A model generated the notes under the pieces. It made no database searches and was not told the DNA's origin. It saw only the letters and a list, made by a program, of their open reading frames with translations. A DNA stretch of 44,928 nucleotides from Candidatus Fermentibacterota bacterium (GTDB lineage: Bacteria; Fermentibacterota; Fermentibacteria; Fermentibacterales; JCC-6): assembly GCA_003646025.1 (NCBI GenBank), contig QNDR01000008.1, positions 1-44,928 of the forward strand. The letters run 5' to 3'. Made by a program: the position numbers and the translations under genes. Of the stretch, positions 18,981 through 28,429 are shown one piece after another. Position 1 is the first letter of the stretch. Each line of letters begins with the position of its first letter.

Positions 18981-19141
18981 GGAGCTTGTCCGGAAATAGG
19001 TATTGAGTAGTAGCGCCTCACGGACGAGATGGAAAGCGTGTCGATTGGAGAAGAATAGCAGCGCTATTTGACGATAATCGGCGCGCTTTGCAGCCGTTCG
19101 TGCGGTGTCTAATGCCGATGTTGTATTTTCGGTCAGGCTCC
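18981..19141 (+). mobile_element. MITE-like element copy B (161 bp), between hipB and hipA remnants
   Basis: TIRs GGAGCTTGTCCGGAAATA and rc of TATTTTCGGTCAGGCTCC; internal hairpin AATAGC-AGC-GCTATT; shared core with copy A. Confidence 0.65.
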
Positions 19142-19204
19142 TAGTTTTCGCAGAACTCTTAGAACTGGAATCGGCCTCCTGGTACCACGCCTTTGATAAT
19201 CCAT
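19133..19204 (-). pseudogene. hipB-like HTH antitoxin remnant (N-terminal 23 codons only)
   Basis: ATG at 19204 reads MDYQRRGTRRPIPVLRVLRKLGA then stop inside the element's terminal repeat; resembles N-terminus of HipB-type antitoxins. Confidence 0.6.
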
Positions 19205-19227
19205 AGTAAGTATCCTTAGTGTCAAAT

Positions 19228-19241
19228 ATAGTATATACTAT
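19228..19241. promoter_or_regulatory. 14 bp perfect palindrome upstream of hipB remnant (candidate operator)
   Basis: ATAGTATATACTAT, 24 bp upstream of the hipB-like ATG. Confidence 0.45.
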
Positions 19242-19430
19242 TGAGCATAATGTAAAGTATATTTATCCTAAAAGCGAGAGTAGTACTCCCCGAACATCAC
19301 AACAGGATTCCGGAAGTATCCACTATAGAGTGTCCGGATACAGATCCAGGAGATATTGCAGGCACATTATGCTGGATAATCTGCAAAAATATCCTTCAGA
19401 CAAAACAGGGAAGCAGTATATCTGAGTCTC

Positions 19431-19444
19431 TTGACAACTGTCAA
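19431..19444 (+). promoter_or_regulatory. TTGACA-AC-TGTCAA palindrome upstream of sigma factor gene
   Basis: Perfect inverted repeat containing a consensus -35 hexamer, ~65-80 bp before the sigma ORF. Confidence 0.4.
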
Positions 19445-19509
19445 TTTTATTTGCAGATAGTAATGATGACTGCTGTAGCAGGTTATCGAAAATACCCCTT
19501 GCCGAAAGG

Positions 19510-20361
19510 GTGTGGTTTTTGGGTATTCGAAGGGTCGAGGGGAAGTCTCTGGAACTGTATCTCCGGGAAATCGGTTCGAAGGAATCTCTTACGTCCGAAG
19601 AAGAAGCAGGTCTGGCGAAAAGGATCAAATCTGACGACAGGGAGGCTCAGGAGGTTCTTGTAGAAGCTAATCTGAGGTTCGTTGTGAGCATAGCGAAGCA
19701 GTACGCCAACCAGGGCGTTGCCCTCGAAGATCTTATCAGTGAAGGCAATGTAGGGCTCATAAGAGCTGCCAGAGGATTTGACGAAAATCGTGGGTGCCGG
19801 TTCATTACCTATGCCGTGTGGTGGATCAGACAGGCGATACTTCAAACCCTGGCAGAGAACTCCCGAATAGTTCGTCTTCCGCTGAACAGGGTGAACGAGC
19901 TGTACAGAATGGGCAGAGCCTCAAGAGAGCTGGGGCATAATCTGGGGCGTTCTCCTTCAACTGCTGAGATTGCCGGACAGCTTGATGTACCGAGAAAAAA
20001 CATCGAAGGAATGCTGTCTATTCACAGCACGCACCTCTCTCTGGACAGACCGGTTTACGATGGAAGCGACAAAACATTCCAGGATATGATACCATCCCGT
20101 AACAGTGAAATGCCTGAAGACGCAGTTGTGGAAGATTCTTTAAAAAGCAGTGTGCTTGAAATGCTGGAAATTCTCGATATACGTGAAAAAACAATAATCA
20201 GCCTTTTCTTCGGCCTGGGTACAAATCGAAGACACACCCTTGCCGAGATCGGCAGAACCATGGGTATAAGCCGGGAGAGGGTAAGACAGCTGAAAAACCG
20301 GGCAATTGATAAACTTCAGAAACATTTCGACTCTGAAAAAATGCTTATGCTGCTGGAGTGA
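19510..20361 (+). CDS. rpoD: RNA polymerase sigma factor, RpoD/SigA type (short form)
   Basis: LELYLREIGSKESLTSEEEAGLAKRI...NLRFVVSIAKQYANQGVALEDLISEGNVGLIRAARGFDENRGCRFITYAVWWIRQAI...GISRERVRQLKNRAIDKL. Confidence 0.9.
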   Translation: MWFLGIRRVEGKSLELYLREIGSKESLTSEEEAGLAKRIKSDDREAQEVLVEANLRFVVSIAKQYANQGVALEDLISEGNVGLIRAARGFDENRGCRFITYAVWWIRQAILQTLAENSRIVRLPLNRVNELYRMGRASRELGHNLGRSPSTAEIAGQLDVPRKNIEGMLSIHSTHLSLDRPVYDGSDKTFQDMIPSRNSEMPEDAVVEDSLKSSVLEMLEILDIREKTIISLFFGLGTNRRHTLAEIGRTMGISRERVRQLKNRAIDKLQKHFDSEKMLMLLE

Positions 20362-20619
20362 TCAGCTGTAGTAACATCTGCTTTTAGGACCGGAGCCTTC
20401 GTGCTCTTCAACCCGTTCAGGTTCAAGCCCCTTTTCTTTCACTGCGTCCAGAAAAGCAGGTCCGTCTTGTGTCTTCACGGAGATACACATACCGCAGTCT
20501 GTTGAAATTTCTCTGGGAATGGGAACCATTCTGCAGAATATACCGCTCTTCCTGGCAGTTCTTTCGGCAGAAAGCACATGTGTCATCGACTTGAAAATCA
20601 TGTACAGATGGTCAGCCAC
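20362..20619 (-). CDS. DUF3343-family protein (putative Se/S carrier)
   Basis: YMIFKSMTHVLSAERTARKSGIFCRMVPIPREISTDCGMCISV. Confidence 0.8.
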   Translation of the reverse strand: MADHLYMIFKSMTHVLSAERTARKSGIFCRMVPIPREISTDCGMCISVKTQDGPAFLDAVKEKGLEPERVEEHEGSGPKSRCYYS

Positions 20620-21751
20620 GGAACATCCTGACAGCCTCCAGTGCTATTTCTACTTCAGCCTCTGTTGTGAACAGACCAGGGCTGAGCCTTACAGTTCCGC
20701 CGGGAAATGTACCTATTGTTCTGTGGGCAACTGCAGCACACTGAAAACCATGCCTGCAACAGATGTTGTGTTCCCGGGCAAGGTAATCTGCAATATCCGG
20801 GGTTGTGGTATCGGCCAGAGTAAAGGAGACAACAGCGGTCCACGGTCTGCCGCTGTCTGGTCTGTACACAGTTGCGCCGGCAATATCCTCTATACCTGTC
20901 GCAAGCTTGTCGGCAATGGCCAGTTTTCGTGCGTACACTTCATCAAGACCGATTGAGTTCAGGTAGTCTATGGCGGCAACAAGCCCTGCAAGCCCTGGAC
21001 CATTCATGGTACCGGATTCCAGACGATCTGGAAGAAAATCCGGCTGCCGGGACTGCTCGGACAAACTGCCTGTACCCCCCTGAGCAAGAGAGTGAATCTG
21101 CTGAGCATTAAAATTGTCGGCAAAAACAAGCCCTCCAGTCCCGGGAACGCCCAGAAGCCCTTTGTGGCCAGTAAATGCAATGATGTCCGCCCCCAGAGAC
21201 AAACCGGAAGGAACCACTCCTGCGCTCTGAGCAACATCAAGAAGAAACACAGTTCCATTGGCACGGCATATTCTGGAAACAGCTTCCACATCCTGAACGG
21301 TTCCGGTTACGTTTGATGCATGGTTGATAACAGCCAGCTTTGCACCACGCATGTTCATTTCCAGTGCATCAAGGTCGAGATAACCCTGGGTGTCACAGGG
21401 CGAGTAAACTACCTCAACCCCTTTATCCGAAAGATCCGTAAGAGGCCGTGTAACGGCATTGTGCTCCATTGCGGAACACACAACTTTGTCTCCCTCGGAA
21501 AGCATTCCGTGAAGAACCGTGTTTATGGCCCATGTAACATTGTGGGTAAACACCGTATTTATCGGGTTGTTACTTCCAAAAAAAGAAGCGACAGACTCAC
21601 GGCAGTCAAGAACAACTCCCAGAGCATCCATTGCCGCGGTGCAGTTACCCCTGGCCGGACTCGCGCCTATGTTTTTCATGTAATTCGACACTGCATCAAC
21701 AACCTTGTCAGGTTTTGGCCACGAGGTAGATGCGTTGTCCAGGTAAATCAA
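20612..21751 (-). CDS. Class V aminotransferase, cysteine desulfurase-like (EF2568/TIGR01977 type)
   Basis: MIYLDNASTSWPKPDKVVDAVSNYMKNIGASPARGNC; FTGHKGLLGVPGTGGLVFAD; CCRHGFQCAAVAHRTIGT. Confidence 0.88.
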   Translation of the reverse strand: MIYLDNASTSWPKPDKVVDAVSNYMKNIGASPARGNCTAAMDALGVVLDCRESVASFFGSNNPINTVFTHNVTWAINTVLHGMLSEGDKVVCSAMEHNAVTRPLTDLSDKGVEVVYSPCDTQGYLDLDALEMNMRGAKLAVINHASNVTGTVQDVEAVSRICRANGTVFLLDVAQSAGVVPSGLSLGADIIAFTGHKGLLGVPGTGGLVFADNFNAQQIHSLAQGGTGSLSEQSRQPDFLPDRLESGTMNGPGLAGLVAAIDYLNSIGLDEVYARKLAIADKLATGIEDIAGATVYRPDSGRPWTAVVSFTLADTTTPDIADYLAREHNICCRHGFQCAAVAHRTIGTFPGGTVRLSPGLFTTEAEVEIALEAVRMFRG

Positions 21752-21823
21752 GACTGTCTCCTTTCCCCTAACGGGAAATATAGACTATTTACAGGTAAGG
21801 TCTCAATAGAGTTCAAAACCGGC

Positions 21824-23047
21824 TCAATACCGGAGGTTCCTGAATTCAACAAGAGCCTCTGCGAGAAAATGATACTGGTGTATGGTGTTGTACATTTGCG
21901 CAGATAATCTGATCATTTTTGCTTTGCTGCCCTTCAGATCCGTTACAGGAACAACAATTCCTTTTTCCTGTTTCAGCCATTTCTGCAGAGGGTCAATCCA
22001 GTCTGGTTCCCTGGAAACTTCCGGTGTGTACCATTCAAGAGGAACAGCTGCCATTGCTCCCACCATTGATTCCGGACACACAGGCTCTGCTCCAGTGGCG
22101 GAGCACAGAATCTCTCTTGCTTTCAGGGCCAGTTCACGATTGCTGTCCATTACCCCCTGCCAGCCTTCGGGGTGCAGGGCAGCCATGAAGTCAATTGAAC
22201 ACGGAACACACAGAGCCGGTGTCGGGTCCGGTGTACCATTCCAGCTGAAGTATAGCTGATAATCGCTGAGTTCTGTGTCGAAATCAGATGGGACATGGCT
22301 GATAACAAGGGGAAGAAAGTTTCTCTGGAATTCCGGATTAACATACAGAACAGCTGATGACCTGGGGCTGCAGAGCCACTTGTGGCAGTTCCCCGCGTAA
22401 GCCATACACCCCAGGTTCTTCAGATCAAGGGGAACCTCACCGGGGCCGTGGGCTCCATCTACAATTGTTTTGATTCCAAAATCGGAAAAAAGATCAATGA
22501 TCTTTTTAAGAGGCAGAACCATGCCTGTCGAACTTACAACATGGTCAATCAGTGCAAATCTGGTTTCAGGAGCTATGGCAGCCACTACCGCTTCCAGTAT
22601 TTCTTCCTGATCAGACACCGGGAATGGAAGGTTAATCAGCTGAACAACTGCACCTTTTCTGCCGGCAATTTCCCTGAGAGCATTCATTGATGAAAAGTAC
22701 TCCTGATCCGTTACCAGAATTCCCTCTCCAGGCATAACTGGAATGTTCCGGAGAATTGTGTTGATACCGGCTGTACAGTTTTCTACAAACACCAGCGAAT
22801 CTTTTTCTGCGCCTGTGAACTCTGTCAGAACTTCCAGTGCCGAACAACGAAGCGGCTGATAATCGCCGAGCATGAACCCCATGGGATCCAACTCAATCTG
22901 CCGGAGAAGCCGCTCCCGTCTTTCAAGAACCGGCACCGGACAGGCTCCGAACGAACCGTGATTAAGAAATGTAATCCCATTCCCGAAAGCCCAGAAATCC
23001 GACGCAGTCATAGATTCCTTATTACGATAATGAGCGGAGTGTGACAA
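21824..23047 (-). CDS. Class V aminotransferase, isopenicillin-N-epimerase-like
   Basis: FLNHGSFGACPVPVLERRERLLRQIELDP; IVDGAHGPGEVPLDLKNLGCMAYAGNCHKWLCSPRSSAVLYV. Confidence 0.88.
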   Translation of the reverse strand: MSHSAHYRNKESMTASDFWAFGNGITFLNHGSFGACPVPVLERRERLLRQIELDPMGFMLGDYQPLRCSALEVLTEFTGAEKDSLVFVENCTAGINTILRNIPVMPGEGILVTDQEYFSSMNALREIAGRKGAVVQLINLPFPVSDQEEILEAVVAAIAPETRFALIDHVVSSTGMVLPLKKIIDLFSDFGIKTIVDGAHGPGEVPLDLKNLGCMAYAGNCHKWLCSPRSSAVLYVNPEFQRNFLPLVISHVPSDFDTELSDYQLYFSWNGTPDPTPALCVPCSIDFMAALHPEGWQGVMDSNRELALKAREILCSATGAEPVCPESMVGAMAAVPLEWYTPEVSREPDWIDPLQKWLKQEKGIVVPVTDLKGSKAKMIRLSAQMYNTIHQYHFLAEALVEFRNLRY

Positions 23048-23050
23048 AAC

Positions 23051-23497
23051 TCAGGAGTAAATACAGCTTATGGTTGCAACTCCCAGAATATGCCCCTTCA
23101 TGGCAGACTCGAGAAGGACTGCTGTCACTTCTGTTTCCTGAATGCGCAGAACCGTGTCGAGAGCGTACAGTGTGAAAGTCAGTGAAAGACCTGGAAGCTT
23201 TTCCACAGGCCCGGTCCAGCCGGTACCGAGAATATCGTTGACACCCTGACACATACCTTCGGAAAGGTCTCTTTTTTCCGGTAACCTTCCGTATACAGTT
23301 TTTCTGGTGTTGGGAATGTTCCACAGAACCCACAAAACCTTGCCCTGTGAAGAAGAACAGATCATGGAAAGGCTTTCTGTACCTTCCGGTTCCTCCGCCC
23401 ATCCGAAAGGAGGTGAAGCATTCAGACCTGAAGAAGAGTACCAGCCCGGAAGATACCCACCATCCTTAAATGCACTGCTGCACACTTTGAAAGACAT
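23051..23497 (-). CDS. YbhB/YbcL family Raf kinase inhibitor-like (PEBP) protein
   Basis: MSFKVCSSAFKDGGYLPGWYSSSGLNASPPFGWAEEPEGTESLSMICSS; FTLYALDT; MKGHILG; start at 23497. Confidence 0.82.
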   Translation of the reverse strand: MSFKVCSSAFKDGGYLPGWYSSSGLNASPPFGWAEEPEGTESLSMICSSSQGKVLWVLWNIPNTRKTVYGRLPEKRDLSEGMCQGVNDILGTGWTGPVEKLPGLSLTFTLYALDTVLRIQETEVTAVLLESAMKGHILGVATISCIYS

Positions 23498-23565
23498 AGC
23501 ATAAACCCCCCTTACCTCATTAAGAACATATTCATTACACAAACCGGTGTAAATACCAGCGGCCT

Positions 23566-24495
23566 TCAGGAGTCTTTACACTTATCAGCGTCTCCACATG
23601 GAGAAAAGGGTTCTATTCGCGCGATAACATCTCTCACAGATGAATCGGACCTCATAATAGTTTCCTCAACCTCTTTCCCTATTGAGTATCCCTGATAAAC
23701 AGTGTTATCGCCACTGACCTGGAGATGAAGATCCACATATATACCGCCACCCTGCATCCTGGCACGAAATCTGTGGATGCTGATAACACCAGTAACTCCC
23801 TCTGCCGCACTCATCATCTTGTTTACCACTTCCACAGGAGGAGCCGAATTCGTAACTTCGCCTATTACAGGCTGAAGTACTTTCCAGCCTGCATTTACAA
23901 TGAAAATGGAGACAACGGCTCCTCCTATGCTGTCCAGGAAAACCAGTGACCTGCTGATCAGAGGAGCTACTACTGCCACAAGAACCGGAATGGAACTGAG
24001 CCCGTCAGACCTGTGGTGCCACGCGTTTGCCGCAAGAGCACCTGAACCGGTTTTTCCAGCCTTCTTCAGTGTCCATCTGAACAGTATTTCTTTGGAAACC
24101 AGCGAAATCGCAGCAGTTACCACTGCAAACAAATCAGGCCTGATTGATGAGGAATGGCTGCCGAATGATCTCAAGGAATCAACTGCAATGCCGATTCCGG
24201 TAACAACAAGCATAAGACCGATAAACAAACTTACAACAGTCTCAATTCCCTTGTGACCCATAGGGTGAGTTTCATCGGGAGGTCTGCACCAGAACCTGGC
24301 ACCTACAATAACAACAATATCCGTGGTAAGATCGGAGAAACTGTGAACAGCATCGGCTACAAGAGCTCTGCTACCTGCGTGAACACCGGCAATTCCTTTA
24401 AGAGCGGTAAGCAATATATTGACCAGCAACCCGGCAACCGCCGCCCTCTGTATGTACTCTGCTTTACGAGGATACTCTTGCAATGTATCCGGCAT
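23566..24495 (-). CDS. Cation diffusion facilitator family transporter
   Basis: ALVADAVHSFSDLTTDIVVIVG; NAWHHRSDGLSSIPVL; start at MPDTLQEY. Confidence 0.92.
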   Translation of the reverse strand: MPDTLQEYPRKAEYIQRAAVAGLLVNILLTALKGIAGVHAGSRALVADAVHSFSDLTTDIVVIVGARFWCRPPDETHPMGHKGIETVVSLFIGLMLVVTGIGIAVDSLRSFGSHSSSIRPDLFAVVTAAISLVSKEILFRWTLKKAGKTGSGALAANAWHHRSDGLSSIPVLVAVVAPLISRSLVFLDSIGGAVVSIFIVNAGWKVLQPVIGEVTNSAPPVEVVNKMMSAAEGVTGVISIHRFRARMQGGGIYVDLHLQVSGDNTVYQGYSIGKEVEETIMRSDSSVRDVIARIEPFSPCGDADKCKDS

Positions 24496-25732
24496 AAAAC
24501 TCCACGCATCTGAGGTAGTCTGCCACAGATATACTTTCATCAATCGAGTGAAGAACCCCTATTCCCCTTTTCCCAAGGTGTACCGGCATAAACCTGTAGG
24601 TGTCCTGTGCAATCCTGGAATACCTTCTGGAATCGGTAGCTGCCGGGAAAACTCCGGTTCTGAACCTGGTTCCCTCCGGAATAACTTTCAGAACCGATTC
24701 TCTGAGTGCTGTCATATCCCTGGTGTTCACACTGGACACTGCTGAAGGTTCTGAAACACTTGCGTTATCAAGAAGTTCAACTGCTATGCCAAACGGCTCC
24801 ACGACCCTGGCAATGTGACGGAAAACCTCCGAAACCGAACTGCCGGGAGATGGTCTGGTGTTCACTGTAGCTTCCGCTGTCCCGGGAAGAATGTTCTCTT
24901 TGTACCCTCCAAAAATAACTGTAGGAGCTGCTGTAGTGGCGAGCCACCTGGAAGAACTTATTCCTTCAGGAACCTCTGCCTGGGGAAAAGAACTGTTTTC
25001 AAGAGCGACCAGACCTGCTGCGAGAACACCGATTGCAGTTCTCTGAGGCGGAACCGAAGAATGCCCCTGAACAGCTGTGGCAACAAGCCTGAAAGAGGCG
25101 TAACCTTTTTCCGCTACGGCTGGCTCTGCCGTAAATCCGCCATCTGAATCAGAGTAGATGTATCCGCCCTCATCCAGAACACTGCTGCAGACTACTCCTC
25201 TGGCAATCAGACTGTCTGTTATTGCCTGTGCACCGGAAAGACCTCCTACCTCCTCATCATGGCCGAAAGCCAGATAAACAGTTCGCTCCGGTTTGTATCC
25301 CCTGGTCAAAAGAAGGGAAACTGCTTCAAGCATACCACTGTAGCCGCACTTGTAATCAACTGTTCCTCTTCCCCATACCCTTTTGTTAAATACTTCACCA
25401 CCGAAAGGATCGTGGGTCCAGCTATCTGACCCGCCGGCAGGAACAACATCCTGATGGGCAGCGAGCATTACAGGTTCAAGGGTTCGGCTGCCTTCCCACT
25501 TCAGCAGAATTGAAGCGCCACCATGCAATTCCATTTCAAGAGAAGAAAATACCTGCGGCCAGGCTGCTGCGGAATATTCCCGCATCATATGAAAAGGCTC
25601 CAGAGAGAAACCCTCTGGAGCCGACACAGTTGGAAACTTTACAGTGGACGAAAACCGCTGTACAATATCGTTTTTGTCTTCAACTGAAAGCTGCAGCCTC
25701 ACGGCAGTAGCATCACCATCAGTTGGTAACAT
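24464..25732 (-). CDS. M20 family metallopeptidase (CPS1/PM20D1-like)
   Basis: PVMLAAHQDVVPAGGSDSWTHDPFGGEVFNKRVWGRGTVDYKCGYSGMLEA; FGHDEEVGG. Confidence 0.92.
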   Translation of the reverse strand: MLPTDGDATAVRLQLSVEDKNDIVQRFSSTVKFPTVSAPEGFSLEPFHMMREYSAAAWPQVFSSLEMELHGGASILLKWEGSRTLEPVMLAAHQDVVPAGGSDSWTHDPFGGEVFNKRVWGRGTVDYKCGYSGMLEAVSLLLTRGYKPERTVYLAFGHDEEVGGLSGAQAITDSLIARGVVCSSVLDEGGYIYSDSDGGFTAEPAVAEKGYASFRLVATAVQGHSSVPPQRTAIGVLAAGLVALENSSFPQAEVPEGISSSRWLATTAAPTVIFGGYKENILPGTAEATVNTRPSPGSSVSEVFRHIARVVEPFGIAVELLDNASVSEPSAVSSVNTRDMTALRESVLKVIPEGTRFRTGVFPAATDSRRYSRIAQDTYRFMPVHLGKRGIGVLHSIDESISVADYLRCVEFYAGYIARVSS

Positions 25733-26648
25733 TTACCCATTTGATGTTAAAGCCCTCATAACCCAGAGAATCAATTGCTACAGATACACTTTCCGCTATC
25801 TCCATGGCCTCGCCGAATGTGGACTCTGAGGGAAAAATCAGTGTAACGTAAACCGGCCTGCCGTCTGTATTCCTTCTTGAAATGGTTCTAACAGCCTGAT
25901 TCATTCCACTGTTGAACACCCTCTCGTCATACCGGTAACCGCTGGCAGGTTCCACTATATCCTTGTTAAACTCTTCTATCATTACCCTGAACCACTCATC
26001 GGTAAACAGAATCTTCAGTTCTACAGGCTGTACCTCGGTAGAATCTCTTACAACAGGAAGAATTGCCACTGCCATGTAGTCAGTTTCCGTTGAATCTGTC
26101 CAGGCATACAGCGAATCAGGAGAAAGCGATCTGAAATCGTTGCTGTTGATCTTCTGCAGCATGTAGTTAACAACAGGCTGAATAGACATGGAACCTCTTC
26201 CCAGGAAAGAAACGCCTGTACCTTCCGGAATAAGAGAAAGGTCCACGTTGGTTCTCGGGGCAGCCGAAGTTCCCTCGGCGTTGAACACGTAAACAATATC
26301 TGTTCCAAGCTGAATCGGGAGAGAATCAACAGGTATTTCAACCTCCATATCGTCAGCCGTTATCTCTACCTCCGGCTCATATTCAGCTCTGTCATAACTG
26401 CTTACAATATATACCGTGCCGGCAGCACCTATGAGAAACACCATAAGCCCGATAAGCCCACCTCTGCCTTTTCTTGTATAGGAAAGATCGGGAGCCTCTG
26501 TATTTTTTTCTTTCGTATCTTCCAGGGGTTTCTGCAGGGCAGCTCTCTGCAGCTTCATCGGGTCTGTCTGGGGTTCCAGACTGAATCCGCAGTTATCACA
26601 CTTTCCGGTATTCCGCCCGTTATCGTGGCCACAATTTCTACAGCGCAT
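25719..26648 (-). CDS. Zinc-ribbon membrane protein of unknown function
   Basis: MRCRNCGHDNGRNTGKCDNCGFSLEP then single TM (GGLIGLMVFLIGAAGTVYIVSSY). Confidence 0.75.
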   Translation of the reverse strand: MRCRNCGHDNGRNTGKCDNCGFSLEPQTDPMKLQRAALQKPLEDTKEKNTEAPDLSYTRKGRGGLIGLMVFLIGAAGTVYIVSSYDRAEYEPEVEITADDMEVEIPVDSLPIQLGTDIVYVFNAEGTSAAPRTNVDLSLIPEGTGVSFLGRGSMSIQPVVNYMLQKINSNDFRSLSPDSLYAWTDSTETDYMAVAILPVVRDSTEVQPVELKILFTDEWFRVMIEEFNKDIVEPASGYRYDERVFNSGMNQAVRTISRRNTDGRPVYVTLIFPSESTFGEAMEIAESVSVAIDSLGYEGFNIKWVNVTN

Positions 26649-28330
26649 TAAATGACCTCCATTGAACTCTCGGTCTCTGAAGTGGAATCTGCTTCAAGGG
26701 GAACATAAAAGCTTTCAAAAAACTCCTGATCCACGTACAGATGATACTCTTCAGACAAACTGTCAACAAGAGCCTGTATCACACCGGTTTCTGCTCTCTG
26801 TCGAGCCTCTACAGTAACAAGATCCTTTATATCTTCGAAAGTTGCAACATGTTCATCCAGCACCGTTTCCAGACGGAACCAGAGTGCCGTAGTATCTGAC
26901 AGAGACACCACTGCTTCCTCTCCCGGGACGAGAGCCCATAGTAATTCTCTGTCATCCTCCGGAATCATTTCTCTTCTGAAGGGAATTGAAAGAGTCTCTT
27001 CCCCTTCGGCAACAACAGGAGGGAATGTTTCAAACTCTTCCTTTGCGGCAAGAACATCTCCACCGGAAGACATCATTTCCTGAGCTGCCTGTATTCTCTC
27101 TGTGTTTTTTAGAAAGAGCACATTAAATACGCGGCTCTCCGGGACTATATGATCATCACGAACTTCCAGGTAAATTTCGTTAAGGGTTGTGGAGTCCGGC
27201 TGAACTTCCGGTGAGATTATCACCTCGTAGTATTTATCAAGCAGGTTTTCCCAGTGTTTCGAGTTCAACTGTCTGGCAATATCAGGAGCTGTATCCAGCC
27301 CGAGAACTATTGCCTCTTCCATTTCTATATCGAACAGTGCAAGTCTTCTTGCGTAGTTGTCCAGCCACTGGAGGTTCTTCGTGTACCGAGGAAGATATCC
27401 TGGAAGTCCCTGAATATTTTCTGCAACAGAAAACAGATTTCTGGAGCCTCCGTCCCATGACACAACTTCCATTTCTTCCTCTTCAGGCAGGAATGCGCCA
27501 AATGAATATCCAAGAGAATCAGACCTCTCCTGCATGATGTTCAGGGCATCATAGTTAACCTGCACATGATATGCTGATTTCAGGCTGTCCTCAAGAAACT
27601 TCTTTCTTGTTTCCCGGGAACGGGCCAGAAGCATGGCACCAATTCTCTGTGAATCGCTCTCAAAAGGTTCAGGTTCATAGGTCCATGTTGAATCGATATG
27701 CAGCAGGCGCCATCCCAGTGTTACAGGGAAGGGACCTATAACATCGCCGGGTACTGCTGTTATCAGGTAAGGATAGTCCATTACATTGGAGAAATTTCTG
27801 TCATCCAGGGTTATTTTTCCCCGGGTCTGTCTGATGATCTCATCCATACCTATCTCCACGGCAAATCTCGACAGGTCTTCACCGTTTTTTACCATTGTGC
27901 AGACGCTGTCCGCAACCAGACTGTCTTCATGGTAGAAGCAGGTATAGCTGATCCCTGTACCCATTGTTTCCCAGAAATCTCTTACAACACCGCTGTCAAG
28001 CTCTACCTGATCAAGAGAGAAGGAGAGGTACTGTGCCTGCAGCAGTTCTCTTGACCGCTCATGAGTAAGTCTTACGACCTCTCTGTCTTCATCGAGTCCG
28101 AGATCAATGGCGTGACAGATAAACAGTTCACGCGCAATGATGTTTTCCTTGAAAATATCCACAGAGGTGGTATCACCACGGTACCTTTCGAACGATTCTG
28201 TTATATCTTCGGGAAATACTGCCCTGTCGCCAGCTGCGATAACCGCACCGTCTGGAACAGTTCCGGCATCACTGCCGCATGCTGATAAGACGATGATAAC
28301 AACGGTGGAAATCAACACAAAGGTTTTCAT
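26648..28330 (-). CDS. SurA/PpiC-like lipoprotein (putative peptidyl-prolyl isomerase)
   Basis: Lipobox VLSACG; repeated parvulin-like IARELFICHAIDLGLDEDREV..., GDVIGPFPVTLGWRLLHID. Confidence 0.7.
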   Translation of the reverse strand: MKTFVLISTVVIIVLSACGSDAGTVPDGAVIAAGDRAVFPEDITESFERYRGDTTSVDIFKENIIARELFICHAIDLGLDEDREVVRLTHERSRELLQAQYLSFSLDQVELDSGVVRDFWETMGTGISYTCFYHEDSLVADSVCTMVKNGEDLSRFAVEIGMDEIIRQTRGKITLDDRNFSNVMDYPYLITAVPGDVIGPFPVTLGWRLLHIDSTWTYEPEPFESDSQRIGAMLLARSRETRKKFLEDSLKSAYHVQVNYDALNIMQERSDSLGYSFGAFLPEEEEMEVVSWDGGSRNLFSVAENIQGLPGYLPRYTKNLQWLDNYARRLALFDIEMEEAIVLGLDTAPDIARQLNSKHWENLLDKYYEVIISPEVQPDSTTLNEIYLEVRDDHIVPESRVFNVLFLKNTERIQAAQEMMSSGGDVLAAKEEFETFPPVVAEGEETLSIPFRREMIPEDDRELLWALVPGEEAVVSLSDTTALWFRLETVLDEHVATFEDIKDLVTVEARQRAETGVIQALVDSLSEEYHLYVDQEFFESFYVPLEADSTSETESSMEVI

Positions 28331-28429
28331 CTAGGCAACTCCATTTTCTGTTTCTGTTATTCAGTTTTACAAGTACAGCCGATAGCATTATTGTTACCCT
28401 TTCAATCCGAAATGTCAACAGGAGGTGAA

